From a virus: a stretch of 41,849 nucleotides of DNA. A model generated the notes under the pieces. It was given only the letters and a program-made list of their open reading frames with translations. It was not told where the DNA came from and searched no databases. Where the stretch lies: the IMG/VR virus record IMGVR_UViG_3300010885_007698, positions 1 through 41,849 of that record, one strand, 5' to 3'. The translations under genes and the position numbers were made by a program. Below, piece after piece: positions 8,401-15,783 of the stretch. How positions within the stretch are numbered: position 1 is the first letter of the stretch; the number at the start of each line of letters is the position of its first letter.

Positions 8401-11400
8401 CCAGCAAGCCGCTTATACAAATACCTTTGGCCCGAACATTACGGCTATTGGTTATCAGGCTCTTTATTTAAATACCACTGGTGCTTCAAATACAGCGGTT
8501 GGACGTGAAGCATTAAAAGCAAATACCATTGGAATTAACAACATAGCTATGGGCGTAACTTCGCTCGCTGCTAACACTACAGGTAGCAATAACACTGCTA
8601 TTGGAACATCAGCCCTTCAAAACAACACGTTTGGTGGAAACAACACAGCCTTAGGAACTCAAGCTCTTAACTCCAACACCACACAATCTAACTTAACAGC
8701 CGTAGGTTATCAAGCAGGTTATACCTACACAGGTGGTTCTGAACAAAGCGGTTCTGTCTTCCTTGGAGTTTATGCGGGTAGGCTTACTACGACTGGCAAT
8801 GATTCAGTATTTGTTGGCGCACAAGCTGGAGAAAACACTACCATTGGTGTTAATAACGTAGCTATTGGAAGTACTGCATTAAATGCAAATACCACAGGCA
8901 GTAGCAATGTTGCCGTTGGCACTAACTCATTAAAAGTAAACACCATTGGTACACAAAACACGGCAATTGGTCACAGATCGCTTTATTCCAACACAACAGG
9001 CGATCAAAACATTGCTGTAGGTTATCAGGCTCTTTACAACAACACCACAGCAAATAGCAACACTGCTGTAGGTTATCAGGCTGGATATACAGGCGTAACA
9101 AATACTGGTGTAGCGGCATTTGGGTTTCAAGCTTTATACACCAGCACTGGAAAAGACAATGCGGCGTTTGGCGCACAGGCATTGAAACTTAATACAACAG
9201 GCACTCGAAATTCTGCATTTGGTACATCTACGTTAGGTTCTACTGATGGTGCTTTGGGTAAAAATACAATTGGAACTGATAACTCAGCTTTTGGGTATCA
9301 AGCTAATTCACAAAACACGACAGGAAATTACAATACTTCTGTTGGCTCTTTTGCGCTCTACTCCAACACCACAGCATCTAACAACACTGCGGTGGGGTAT
9401 CAGGCTGGGTATAGTAATACGACTGGAACCGAAAATACGGCACTGGGTACTTCGGCGTTATATACCAATACCGTAAATTCGTACAACACCGCTGTTGGTA
9501 GTTCCGCCTTAAATTTAAGCACCGGTTCGTACAACACCGCTGTTGGTCGTCAAGCCTTAGCAGTAAATGCGGCGGGTCAGTTTAATTCCGCAATTGGCGC
9601 ATCCAGTTTAGGCGGCAATACTTCAGGAAGTAACAATACTGCTCAAGGCTATCAAGCACTGTTTTCTAACACCACCGCATCCAACAACACTGCTGTTGGT
9701 TATCAGGCGGCTTACAGCAATACCACAGGTACAAATTTTGTTGCAATTGGGTATCAGGCTCTTTATAACACCACGGTATCTAGCAACACAGCAGTAGGAT
9801 ACACCGCTCTTATATCCAACACTACTGGCATTGATAACACTGGTGTTGGTTCACAAGTTTTGATAGCCAATACAACAGGCGCAAGCAATACGGCAATGGG
9901 AGTTACAGCACTTGTTGCCAATACAACTGGCTCAAGTAATACTGCTTTTGGTAAAGATGCGCTTAAAGCCAACACCACAGCATCTAACAACACTGCTGTT
10001 GGTTACCAAGCTGGTTACTCAAACACGTTTGGTGGAATAACAGCGATTGGTTATCAAGCGGGGTACAGCAACGTTACTTCTATCAATGGTGTTTTTGTAG
10101 GGTATCAGGCAGGACTTTCAACCATTAACGACGGCAATACTGCTGTTGGTTATATTGCATTGAAAGCCAATACTACTGGTGGAACTAATACCGCAATTGG
10201 ATCAGGTGCGCTTACCGCCAACACAACAGCCTCTAACAACACGGCGGTAGGAGTTAACGCATTAGTTTCAAATACATTTGGTGGAAACAACACAGCCTTA
10301 GGAACTCAAGCTCTTAATTCCAACACCACAGCCTCCAATAACACTGCTGTAGGTTATCAAGCAGGGTATACAAACACCACTGGAATACAAAATGTATTTA
10401 TAGGGGCGCAGGCAGGTTACACATCTGGTGGAAATAACAACATTGCAATTGGCAATTCTGCTGGCTACAACTTAACAACAGGTGTTGGTAATATCTTTAT
10501 AGGCTCCGGTGTATCTGGTAGCGTTAACCCATCAGGCTATAGCGTAACCACTGGCTCCAAGAACGTCATCCTTGGTAACTACACAGGTTCTGCCGCACCC
10601 ATCTCTGCTACTGGTAGCAACTACATTGTGCTGTCTGATGGTGATGGTAATGTCAGACAGACCATAGACTCCAGCGGAAACGTTGGTATAGGTGTTACAC
10701 CTAGTGCTTGGCTGTCAACTACAAAGCCACTTCAGATTAGTTCCTATTCTGCGTTATGGCAAGCGCAAGGCAACGGTACAAACCTGTCCAACAACGTATA
10801 TAGAAATGCTTCGGCTGTTGATACTTATTTAAATAATCAAGCTGCCAGTTATTACTCTCAAAACGGGGGTGCTCATAACTGGCAAATAGCTGCATCAGGA
10901 ACAGCGGGAAATGCAATAACTTTCACCCAAGCAATGACGCTTGATGCAAGCTCAACGCTACTGCTTGGCGCTACTGCGGCAAATCTTGAGGCGGCATACA
11001 GCGTAACTTTGTGCGGTAGTGCTACCGCAGGAAACTCAGGGCAGCACACCTTTAACGGGCAAAACGGCAATACCGTGATGCGGATTAACCAAGCCTTTGC
11101 AGACTCAGCCTCAAGGGGTGCAATTTATTTTTATCGTTCACAAACTCAGGTTGGCTCTATCAACGTAAGTTCAACGGCAACCACTTACAACACATCAACA
11201 ACATCAGGAATAGTTGGAGTAGATGCAAGCACATTGGGATTTAACACCGCCTCCTCAGAACGTATGCGTATCGACTCCAGCGGTAATGTGGGTATTGGCA
11301 CTACCAGTTTGACCGGCATATCTTTGTCTGTTAGTAAGCTAATCACTGGAGCAACAACATCTTATGGTGTTCTTAATAACGGAACAATTCAATCTGATGT

Positions 11401-12655
11401 TACATCGGTGGGTATTGGTTATTCAGCATCCCTTTCTACAAATGCGGCTGTATTTACACTTGCAACACTAAATCATTTTGATGTGGCCCAACAAACTATT
11501 GGCGCTGGTTCTATTGTCACGGGACAAGTTGGTTTTAATTTAAGGTCAACTTTAACAGGCGCAACCAACAACTATGGTTTTTACGGTAACCTTGCTGCCC
11601 CTACATCTGGCATAACCACGACTGGAACAATCACTTCTATTTCCAGTAGCACGACAACGGTAACGGTTAACCACAACGCCATTACTTATACCAATGGGCA
11701 AGTAGTAACCATCTCTGCTACTGCAAACGCAACAGCATTGGTGTCTGGTGCAACTTGTACTATTCTGACGGTAGGAACAACAGACTTCACCTTGATTGGC
11801 GCTGCTTCAAACACTGTTGGTGTGTCATTTACAGCCACAGGCGTAGGCACTGGTACAGGTACGGTTACGCTGAACATCCAAGGCTCAGGAAAGACCGTTG
11901 CAGGGGCTGCATCAGGCTCGTTCACCTATACCACTACAACCAGCCAGACATTTGCAGCAGTCACTGTGTTGACAGGTTCTGTAACGGTATCTACTCGTTA
12001 CAACTTGTACATGGCGGGTACTGCTGATAACTATATTGCTGGTAATTTGGGTATAGGTACGACTTCGCCAAGTTCGTTTTCTTCAGGCTCCAATGTGGCA
12101 TCAATAGTTAAATCAAGCGGAAATGCTGGGATTATTAACTGCGTTGGCTCTGACAGCACATCAAATGTTGGGTTGTATTCCGGCATTAATGCAGCGGACA
12201 ATCCTGCAATTTTCTATCAAGCAAATCTTCGTTTTGGAACGACATCATCATCTAACGGAACAACTGGTTTTTCAGAACGTATGCGTATCGACTCAGTTGG
12301 TAACGCACAGTTTCAAGCTGGCGCAGTCATGCCGTATGCACCAGCACCAGCAGCAGTTAGTGCAGCAACAACGCTGACCAATGCCAACATTCAAGGGCAA
12401 ATAATTAGTGCCACAGGTACAACATACACCATCACAATGCCTTTGGGTACGACATTGGACACGTTGGCTACATGGGCAACCACCAACATTGCGTATGACT
12501 TCTTTGTCATCAACACAGCCTCTGGAGTTATCACGATGGCTGTAAACACAGGCGTTACATCATTGGGTTCACTGACTGTTGCAATTGGTGCATCAGCCCA
12601 TTTCCGCATCCGCAGAACAGCGGCAAGTACTTACGTTCTATATCGTTTAGTTTAA
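5489..12655 (+). CDS. Giant tail fibre with YadA-head-like repeats
   Basis: A 2388-residue protein, most likely a trimeric receptor-binding fibre. Residues 1-55 look like a virion-attachment segment (NGELAINTNDGVLYYKDSSG). Residues about 60-165 hold the common fibre module with 'RVLVKDQTLSQNNGVY'. Residues 185-1700 are about 85-90 tandem units of 16-17 residues with consensus NTTGxxNTAVGYQALxx, which resembles the left-handed beta-roll repeats of YadA-type adhesin heads. After this come 'SGNVGIGVTPSAW'-like modules with two SERMRIDS motifs and a final domain (about 2290-2388). I see no S74 intramolecular chaperone at the end. A small fibre-linked protein and glycosyltransferases follow, so the fibre may be chaperoned or modified. 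A ribosome site (AAGGACAG) precedes the ATG. Confidence 0.85.
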   Translation: MAQSGYTPIQLYYSTTAGNQPTSGNLANGELAINTNDGVLYYKDSSGIVQVIASGSSVSLLAVTAATTTNLASLSGLLTVDGITLTASQRVLVKDQTLSQNNGVYVAAVGAWSRSIDANSAAEVSGRIISVRSGTTWGGTQWATTFKSTDTLGTTAMPWYQVLENTAAGTGAGNLGVGTGALASNTTGASNTAVGYNTLNANTIGALNTAFGYQALDVNTTGIRNTAIGADSLGANTTGIENVAVGRNAMRLNTTGSSNVAVGQEALQANTTASNNVAVGYQAGFTNTFGDITALGYRAGYSNTTGAESTFVGNSAGFLNTFGPANTYMGSAAGYQNATGGYNTGIGDNSLRFNLASNNVAVGYQAAYTNTTGTSLTAVGYQALKATTTATSNTAVGYLAGTNSTASGVDAFGAQALRFNTTGANNAAFAYNSLYNNTTGSNNVAVGAAALFTNTFGGNNAAVGYYALQSNTTGNYNTAIGIYALTGNTAADNNTAVGYQALYANTTGTTNTAVGVSALSANTIGIENTAVGYFALTANTTGTYNTAVGKNAMSSNTIGGTNIAMGRSSLQSNVTGNANIAVGYRSLISNTFGGANVALGRDTLQANTTASNNTAVGHEAGYSNTFGNINAFGSGAGYSNTTGTANTALGQAALYTNSTGNYNTAVGYTALQFNTGGFNTAVGYQALYTNTTASNNTAVGNAALALNTFGASNVAIGLQALYTSTTASNNTAVGYQAGLLVTTGDGLVFVGSTAGAATTTGAGNTGIGFASLTANTAGQNNTAVGLSSLRSNTTASNNTAVGYQAAYSNTFGTGILALGYQALYTNTTGANNTAVGSGALISNTTASNNTAVGYQALGSNTLGSELTAVGRRALYLNTTGGQNTAVGNFALTANTFGASNSSLGEEALQANTTGNYNAAFGASALFSNTTANNNTAVGYQAGYTNTSTGISAFGYQALFSNTTAQFNTAVGQQAAYTNTFGPNITAIGYQALYLNTTGASNTAVGREALKANTIGINNIAMGVTSLAANTTGSNNTAIGTSALQNNTFGGNNTALGTQALNSNTTQSNLTAVGYQAGYTYTGGSEQSGSVFLGVYAGRLTTTGNDSVFVGAQAGENTTIGVNNVAIGSTALNANTTGSSNVAVGTNSLKVNTIGTQNTAIGHRSLYSNTTGDQNIAVGYQALYNNTTANSNTAVGYQAGYTGVTNTGVAAFGFQALYTSTGKDNAAFGAQALKLNTTGTRNSAFGTSTLGSTDGALGKNTIGTDNSAFGYQANSQNTTGNYNTSVGSFALYSNTTASNNTAVGYQAGYSNTTGTENTALGTSALYTNTVNSYNTAVGSSALNLSTGSYNTAVGRQALAVNAAGQFNSAIGASSLGGNTSGSNNTAQGYQALFSNTTASNNTAVGYQAAYSNTTGTNFVAIGYQALYNTTVSSNTAVGYTALISNTTGIDNTGVGSQVLIANTTGASNTAMGVTALVANTTGSSNTAFGKDALKANTTASNNTAVGYQAGYSNTFGGITAIGYQAGYSNVTSINGVFVGYQAGLSTINDGNTAVGYIALKANTTGGTNTAIGSGALTANTTASNNTAVGVNALVSNTFGGNNTALGTQALNSNTTASNNTAVGYQAGYTNTTGIQNVFIGAQAGYTSGGNNNIAIGNSAGYNLTTGVGNIFIGSGVSGSVNPSGYSVTTGSKNVILGNYTGSAAPISATGSNYIVLSDGDGNVRQTIDSSGNVGIGVTPSAWLSTTKPLQISSYSALWQAQGNGTNLSNNVYRNASAVDTYLNNQAASYYSQNGGAHNWQIAASGTAGNAITFTQAMTLDASSTLLLGATAANLEAAYSVTLCGSATAGNSGQHTFNGQNGNTVMRINQAFADSASRGAIYFYRSQTQVGSINVSSTATTYNTSTTSGIVGVDASTLGFNTASSERMRIDSSGNVGIGTTSLTGISLSVSKLITGATTSYGVLNNGTIQSDVTSVGIGYSASLSTNAAVFTLATLNHFDVAQQTIGAGSIVTGQVGFNLRSTLTGATNNYGFYGNLAAPTSGITTTGTITSISSSTTTVTVNHNAITYTNGQVVTISATANATALVSGATCTILTVGTTDFTLIGAASNTVGVSFTATGVGTGTGTVTLNIQGSGKTVAGAASGSFTYTTTTSQTFAAVTVLTGSVTVSTRYNLYMAGTADNYIAGNLGIGTTSPSSFSSGSNVASIVKSSGNAGIINCVGSDSTSNVGLYSGINAADNPAIFYQANLRFGTTSSSNGTTGFSERMRIDSVGNAQFQAGAVMPYAPAPAAVSAATTLTNANIQGQIISATGTTYTITMPLGTTLDTLATWATTNIAYDFFVINTASGVITMAVNTGVTSLGSLTVAIGASAHFRIRRTAASTYVLYRLV
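6041..10590 (+). repeat. About 85-90 coding tandem repeats of 48-51 bp
   Basis: The repeat block lies inside the fibre gene. Each unit encodes N-T-(T/I/F)-G/A-x-x-N-T-A-V-G-Y-x-A-L-x-x. Many adjacent units differ by silent changes, but several multi-unit blocks (for example ASNNTAVGYQA) recur almost identically at the DNA level, which would favour recombination and changes in length. It is neither a CRISPR nor an intergenic array, because the reading frame is open throughout. Confidence 0.9.
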
Positions 12656-12667
12656 TCAGGAGCAATC

Positions 12668-12979
12668 ATGGAAACGACTTGGACAATCACACAAACAGAC
12701 TACCTAGTCTCAGACGGGTTTATTACTACCGCACATTGGACAGCAACAGCATTAGATGGGAACTACACAGCCTCTGTTTACAGCACTTGTGGCTTTGCTG
12801 CTGCCACCCCAACTATCCCTTATGCCAGCGTCACTGAAGCAGAGGTGTTGGACTGGTGTTGGGCCAACGGCGTAGACAAGAATGCAACCGAAGCAAGCCT
12901 TGCTGCACAAATTGAAGCACAGAAAAATCCAGTCACAGCAACTGGCGTACCTTGGTCAACACCTTCGGTGACTGAATGA
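12668..12979 (+). CDS. Small fibre-associated phage protein
   Basis: A 103-residue protein beginning METTWTITQTDYLVSDGFI, then TTAHWTATALDGNYTASVYS, a Gly/Ala-rich middle, 'SVTEAEVLDWCWANG' (residues about 57-71) and a C-terminus ending in PVTATGVPW plus a short tail. I recognise this as a recurrent small protein family directly downstream of fibre genes in environmental phages (I believe it is catalogued as DUF7936, from memory). The exact role is unknown; fibre assembly or fibre tip are the natural guesses from position. A good AGGAGC site precedes the ATG, and the stop overlaps the next start (ATGA). Confidence 0.75.
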   Translation: METTWTITQTDYLVSDGFITTAHWTATALDGNYTASVYSTCGFAAATPTIPYASVTEAEVLDWCWANGVDKNATEASLAAQIEAQKNPVTATGVPWSTPSVTE

Positions 12980-13590
12980 TCCCCGTTGTAGTTTGCACCG
13001 TAGGTTCTCCTGCCTTGCCCATAATGAAGGCAAGCATGGAAGCCTATGCACCCGAACATGAACTCCTGATAACTCAGGGGCGGTTCGGTAACTTCGGTGA
13101 CGACTACAACGCCGCCATGACCAAGGCTTTTGAGGACAACGATGCCATCATCATTGCCAATGACGATGTAGTCCTGACTCCAAGCACCATGCGGCTCATG
13201 CTGGAGGACGTAGAAAAGATCAAACAGCACTTCCCCAAGGTAGGCTTCATCGCTGCCCGTTCAGACGCTGTACGGCCCATGCAAGACATCAGGAACAACG
13301 TCCAAGTGCCATGTCAAGTCCCGGTAATCTCTCCACTGTTTGCTTGGATTTCCAAAGAAGCTTTTGAGTTGGTTCAGTTTGCCCCGATCAACTGGTTCGG
13401 TGACGACATCATGTGCCTTGATTTGGGTAAGTTAGGGTTCGCTCACTTCATCTCCAGAGCCTACGTCCACCACGCTGGATCGACAAGTATTGGTCTGGAC
13501 AACGACAAGAATCTGAACGATGCCAAGCCGTGGGTGGTGCAAAATAAGCCAGAATACTCGGCCCACTGGTTTGGAGAACACAATGCGTAA
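12976..13590 (+). CDS. GT-A-like glycosyltransferase, first of a pair
   Basis: A 204-residue protein with the layout of a small family-2-like glycosyltransferase. A beta-strand start (IPVVVCTVGSPAL) is followed by a nucleotide-binding region with 'GDDYNAAMTKAF', an acidic metal-binding motif NDDV (residues 62-65) after a hydrophobic strand (DAIIIA), and an acceptor-side segment with 'FGDDIMCLDLGKLGFAHFI' and 'YVHHAGSTS'. Those features suggest transfer of a sugar from a nucleotide sugar. The start overlaps the previous stop by 4 bases and the end overlaps the next gene by 8, so the two transferases are translationally coupled. The target could be the fibre, the capsid or a host surface sugar; the sequence does not tell. 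Confidence 0.75.
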   Translation: MIPVVVCTVGSPALPIMKASMEAYAPEHELLITQGRFGNFGDDYNAAMTKAFEDNDAIIIANDDVVLTPSTMRLMLEDVEKIKQHFPKVGFIAARSDAVRPMQDIRNNVQVPCQVPVISPLFAWISKEAFELVQFAPINWFGDDIMCLDLGKLGFAHFISRAYVHHAGSTSIGLDNDKNLNDAKPWVVQNKPEYSAHWFGEHNA

Positions 13591-14242
13591 AGTCCTGATT
13601 GCAACCCCCTCCTATGATGGTCGCTTGGATGTCTGGTACACCAACGGCCTCGTTAACGCAGTGCGTTTGGCTCAGGCCAGCAACATCTACCTGCACCCCG
13701 TCTTTGTTTCCTACGACTCCCTGCTCCAGAGGGCAAGGAACGACTGCATCCGCTTGGCAATTGAAGGAGAGTACGAGTCCATGATCTTCATCGACTCCGA
13801 CATGGACTTCAACCCTGAGTGGGTCATGGAGCTTATCAACCGCCCTGAAGACATTGTTGGCGGCACGGCCCGTAAGAAGACCGACACCGCTGAGTTGTAC
13901 TGCGTGAAGACCACCAATCTGGAAAAGGCTGAGAACGGCCTGATTAAGCTCACCAGCATAGGTACAGGCTTTGTCAAGATGAGCCAGAAGGCGCTGAAAG
14001 CAATCTGGGAGGTCAGCACCCCATACCAGAACGAAGGCCGTGAAGGGCGCATGTGCTGCAACGTAGAGGTCAGGAATGGCGAGTTGGTGTCTGAAGACAT
14101 CACCCTGTTTGAGCGCCTTGGTGAGTTGGGCTTTGACATCTGGCTTGACCCCAAGATGTGTTGTGGACACATTGGAACCAAGAAGTTTGAAGGCAACCTT
14201 GAAGCCTACATTGAGCGCATGAAGAAGCCAGTTATGAATTAA
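13583..14242 (+). CDS. GT-A-like glycosyltransferase, second of a pair
   Basis: A 219-residue protein starting MRKVLIATPSYDGRLDVWYT, the usual opening of this phage glycosyltransferase type. It continues with 'LLQRARNDCIRLA' (residues 48-60), a hydrophobic strand ending in the metal-binding motif DSDMD (71-75), then 'VGGTARKKTD' and 'GTGFVKMSQKAL'. The C-terminal 'EDITLFERLGELGFDIWLD' and 'CGHIGTKKF' are typical of the acceptor half of these enzymes. I chose the ATG at 13583 because it has GGAG 6-7 bases upstream; an in-frame extension to 13520 would only mirror the upstream gene. Donor and acceptor are unknown. Confidence 0.8.
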   Translation: MRKVLIATPSYDGRLDVWYTNGLVNAVRLAQASNIYLHPVFVSYDSLLQRARNDCIRLAIEGEYESMIFIDSDMDFNPEWVMELINRPEDIVGGTARKKTDTAELYCVKTTNLEKAENGLIKLTSIGTGFVKMSQKALKAIWEVSTPYQNEGREGRMCCNVEVRNGELVSEDITLFERLGELGFDIWLDPKMCCGHIGTKKFEGNLEAYIERMKKPVMN

Positions 14243-14249
14243 AGGCAAG

Positions 14250-14269
14250 CCGCCAGCCTACGATGGCGG
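14250..14269 (+). other. Intergenic hairpin without T run
   Basis: CCGCCA (14250-14255) and TGGCGG (14264-14269) can form a 6-bp stem with an 8-base loop between the second glycosyltransferase and the next gene. No T tract follows, so it is more likely an mRNA-stabilising or processing element than a terminator. Confidence 0.45.
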
Positions 14270-14287
14270 TAAATCAAAGGAAAAAGC

Positions 14288-14533
14288 ATGAGTAACAACA
14301 CAAAACCTCAGCTAATGATTGATGGTATCGAGTACGACGTTGAAAAGCTGACTGACCAGCAACGGGCGCTTTTGGATCACGTTGTTGATCTGGAACGCAA
14401 AGTAGGGTCAGCAAAGTTCAATCTTGATCAACTGAGCGTTGGTCGGGATACCTTCTTTAACATGCTCAAGCAGTCGTTGACCGCAGCCCCCATTGAGCCG
14501 CAAGTTGAAAACATAGAAGTCATCGAAGGTTAA
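14288..14533 (+). CDS. Small phage protein, DUF6447-like
   Basis: An 81-residue acidic protein of the form 'PQLMIDGIEYDVEKLTDQQR', then 'LLDHVVDLERKVGSAKFNLDQL', ending in an acidic tail. The short beta-hairpin start (IDGIEYDVEKL) followed by one long helix matches a widespread small phage protein that I know as DUF6447. Its function is not known. AAAGGAAAAAGC provides the ribosome site. It lies at the head of the lysis-type gene cluster and is two bases upstream of a small membrane protein. Confidence 0.65.
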   Translation: MSNNTKPQLMIDGIEYDVEKLTDQQRALLDHVVDLERKVGSAKFNLDQLSVGRDTFFNMLKQSLTAAPIEPQVENIEVIEG

Positions 14534-14535
14534 AA

Positions 14536-14751
14536 ATGCCAGAAATTCACGAACTCGCTACTGAGACTGACAAACGCCTAAGTGTCCACGAGGCCATTTG
14601 CGCTCAACGATATGAAGGCATTCAGGCTCGGTTTGATGACGGCTCCAAGCGCATGACCAAGATCGAGTACCTGCTGTATGCAGTGATCTTGCTGGTGATG
14701 TTTGGCCCCGGCGTTGCCGCCGAGTTCGTGAAACACTTGATGGGGCTGTAA
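14536..14751 (+). CDS. Small single-span membrane protein, holin candidate
   Basis: A 71-residue protein with a soluble, charged N-terminus (ELATETDKRLSVHEAICAQR) followed by one hydrophobic segment (about residues 46-65, LLYAVILLVMFGPGVAAEFV). The amphipathic helix plus a single C-terminal membrane span resembles the XhlA-type haemolysin/holin plan, a small membrane protein helping endolysins reach the cell wall. It sits two bases after the preceding stop and is followed immediately, with no gap, by the next coding frame. The second holin candidate is the two-span protein at 15758. Membrane topology is inferred from hydrophobicity only. Confidence 0.65.
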   Translation: MPEIHELATETDKRLSVHEAICAQRYEGIQARFDDGSKRMTKIEYLLYAVILLVMFGPGVAAEFVKHLMGL

Positions 14752-15441
14752 ATTGATCCGATCACGATCCTCATTGCTGCAAGAGCCTGTGCCGCTGCAA
14801 TCAGAGAAGGAACCGAGCTTTACAGGCAATGTAAAGAGTCCTTCATGGAGGTCAAGTCCTCTGTTGACCAAGCTGTTGGTGCTGCCAACGAGATCAGAGG
14901 GTTTTGGGCAAAGCTCTTTGGAGCCAAACAAGAAGCCACAAAGCCTTTGGCGCAAGCGAAAAGAAAAAAGGATGCCTATGTGACCGTTGACGAGACCAAG
15001 GTGATGTCGGACATCGTGACTCAATTGACGACGTTCTTTCGCCTTCAGGCTCAGTTAGCGGCTCACTTGAGAGAAGAGGAATTGAAAAGCAAGACGGTCT
15101 ATGACCCTGATGCCAACCTGATGGAAGCAGCCCTCCAGAGGATTATGGCAATGGATCAGATGGCAGCCTTGGAGGTTGAGATAAGAGAGGCAATGGTGTA
15201 CGGCGCTCCCAAAGAGATGGGTGCTCTGTACAGCCGAACGTTTGAGACCCGTGACATCATCATGCAGGAGCAAGAGCAGGCAAGGTTAAAGGAAGAGGCG
15301 AAAGAAAGGGTACGTCAATGGCAACGAGCGGAGGAAAGAAGAGACCTTCGGGCCAACTCAGCGTACCTCGTAGTAACGCTAATCCTTACGATATACCTCT
15401 GGCTCTGGTTCCTGTACGTCGCACAACGGGGGAAGATTTGA
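14752..15441 (+). CDS. Coiled-coil protein with C-terminal membrane anchor, ATT start
   Basis: This 229-residue frame opens right after the stop of the upstream gene. The family I remember starts (M)DPIT-, and here the first codons read ATT-GAT-CCG-ATC-ACG followed by ILIAARACAAAIREG, so I propose an ATT start with GGGG of the upstream gene end as ribosome site. The first ATG is at 14845, and using it would remove the hydrophobic start. The middle is helical and charged (EREE-, KERVRQWQR), and residues about 204-223 (YLVVTLILTIYLWLWFLYV) are a membrane span. It overlaps the next gene over 124 bases. Role unknown; its place in the lysis cassette suggests a membrane-linked lysis or entry-exclusion protein. 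Confidence 0.6.
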   Translation: MDPITILIAARACAAAIREGTELYRQCKESFMEVKSSVDQAVGAANEIRGFWAKLFGAKQEATKPLAQAKRKKDAYVTVDETKVMSDIVTQLTTFFRLQAQLAAHLREEELKSKTVYDPDANLMEAALQRIMAMDQMAALEVEIREAMVYGAPKEMGALYSRTFETRDIIMQEQEQARLKEEAKERVRQWQRAEERRDLRANSAYLVVTLILTIYLWLWFLYVAQRGKI

Positions 15442-15692
15442 TGGGATGGATAGCCTGCTGTTTTTTGTTCGCCGTGTTCATGCCGCTTTTTGCCATGCTG
15501 TACCTCGACGTGTTGGAGGCCAAGCACGAGGTGAAGGCTCAGGTAGAGAAGGTAGAACGGTTGAGAAGAGAAATTGAAAGGGACAAGCGTGACAAAAAGC
15601 CTGATACTTTTACTGACAATCCTTTGTTTGACAGGGTGCGAAGACCGCTTCCGCTATCCCTGCCAAGACCCGAAAAACTGGGGAAAAACTGA
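15318..15692 (+). CDS. Membrane protein with periplasmic helix, i-spanin-like
   Basis: A 124-residue protein with a cytoplasmic N-terminus containing 'SGQLSVPRSNANPYDIPLAL', a membrane span (about residues 42-61, MGWIACCFLFAVFMPLFAML) and a charged helix (EAKHEVKAQVEKVERLRREI) ending in a Pro-rich tail. One span plus a helical periplasmic part, with a lipoprotein gene overlapping in the +1 frame, looks like an inner-membrane spanin. The N-terminal extension looks conserved rather than random, so I favour ATG 15318. The alternative is ATG 15441, which overlaps the upstream stop as TGATG and has GGGGGAAG before it, giving 83 residues. A bona fide Rz-like pair lies further on at 16081, so this may instead be a related membrane pair with another role. 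Confidence 0.6.
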   Translation: MATSGGKKRPSGQLSVPRSNANPYDIPLALVPVRRTTGEDLMGWIACCFLFAVFMPLFAMLYLDVLEAKHEVKAQVEKVERLRREIERDKRDKKPDTFTDNPLFDRVRRPLPLSLPRPEKLGKN

Positions 15693-15783
15693 ATGTGAGC
15701 CGCCTGCATGCGATGCATCAGGAACCTGTACAAAAGACTTGATACCAAAGGAGATGTATGAGCAATTCAAGAAGAAGTCCTGA
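15589..15783 (+). CDS. Small outer-membrane lipoprotein, o-spanin-like
   Basis: A 64-residue protein with GTG start: a lipoprotein signal (TKSLILLLTILCLTGC) whose lipobox ends at Cys17, then a short Cys- and Pro-rich mature part (EDRFRYPCQDPKNWGKTECE). The first 104 bases overlap the upstream gene in the +1 frame, the arrangement of Rz1 within Rz. I prefer GTG 15589 because AAAGGGA lies 6 bases upstream; a TTG at 15574 would add five residues. Four further Cys suggest disulphides in the periplasm. I have seen the CEDRFRYPCQDP-type mature part in other environmental phages, but its function there is not established. Confidence 0.7.
   Translation: MTKSLILLLTILCLTGCEDRFRYPCQDPKNWGKTECEPPACDASGTCTKDLIPKEMYEQFKKKS

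Noticed and set aside
6041-10590. CRISPR-like or satellite array from its regular spacing
   Set aside because: The reading frame is open throughout, units encode a repeated peptide, and there are no constant repeats separated by unique spacers.
12250-12655. S74 intramolecular chaperone at the end of the giant fibre
   Set aside because: SERMRIDS motifs resemble upstream parts of S74 fibres, but no Ser-Lys catalytic end or typical coiled C-terminus is visible.
13448-14248. Long minus-strand open frame (266 codons) opposite the glycosyltransferases
   Set aside because: It lies exactly over two well-supported plus-strand genes, has no ribosome site, and its composition is that of an antisense shadow.
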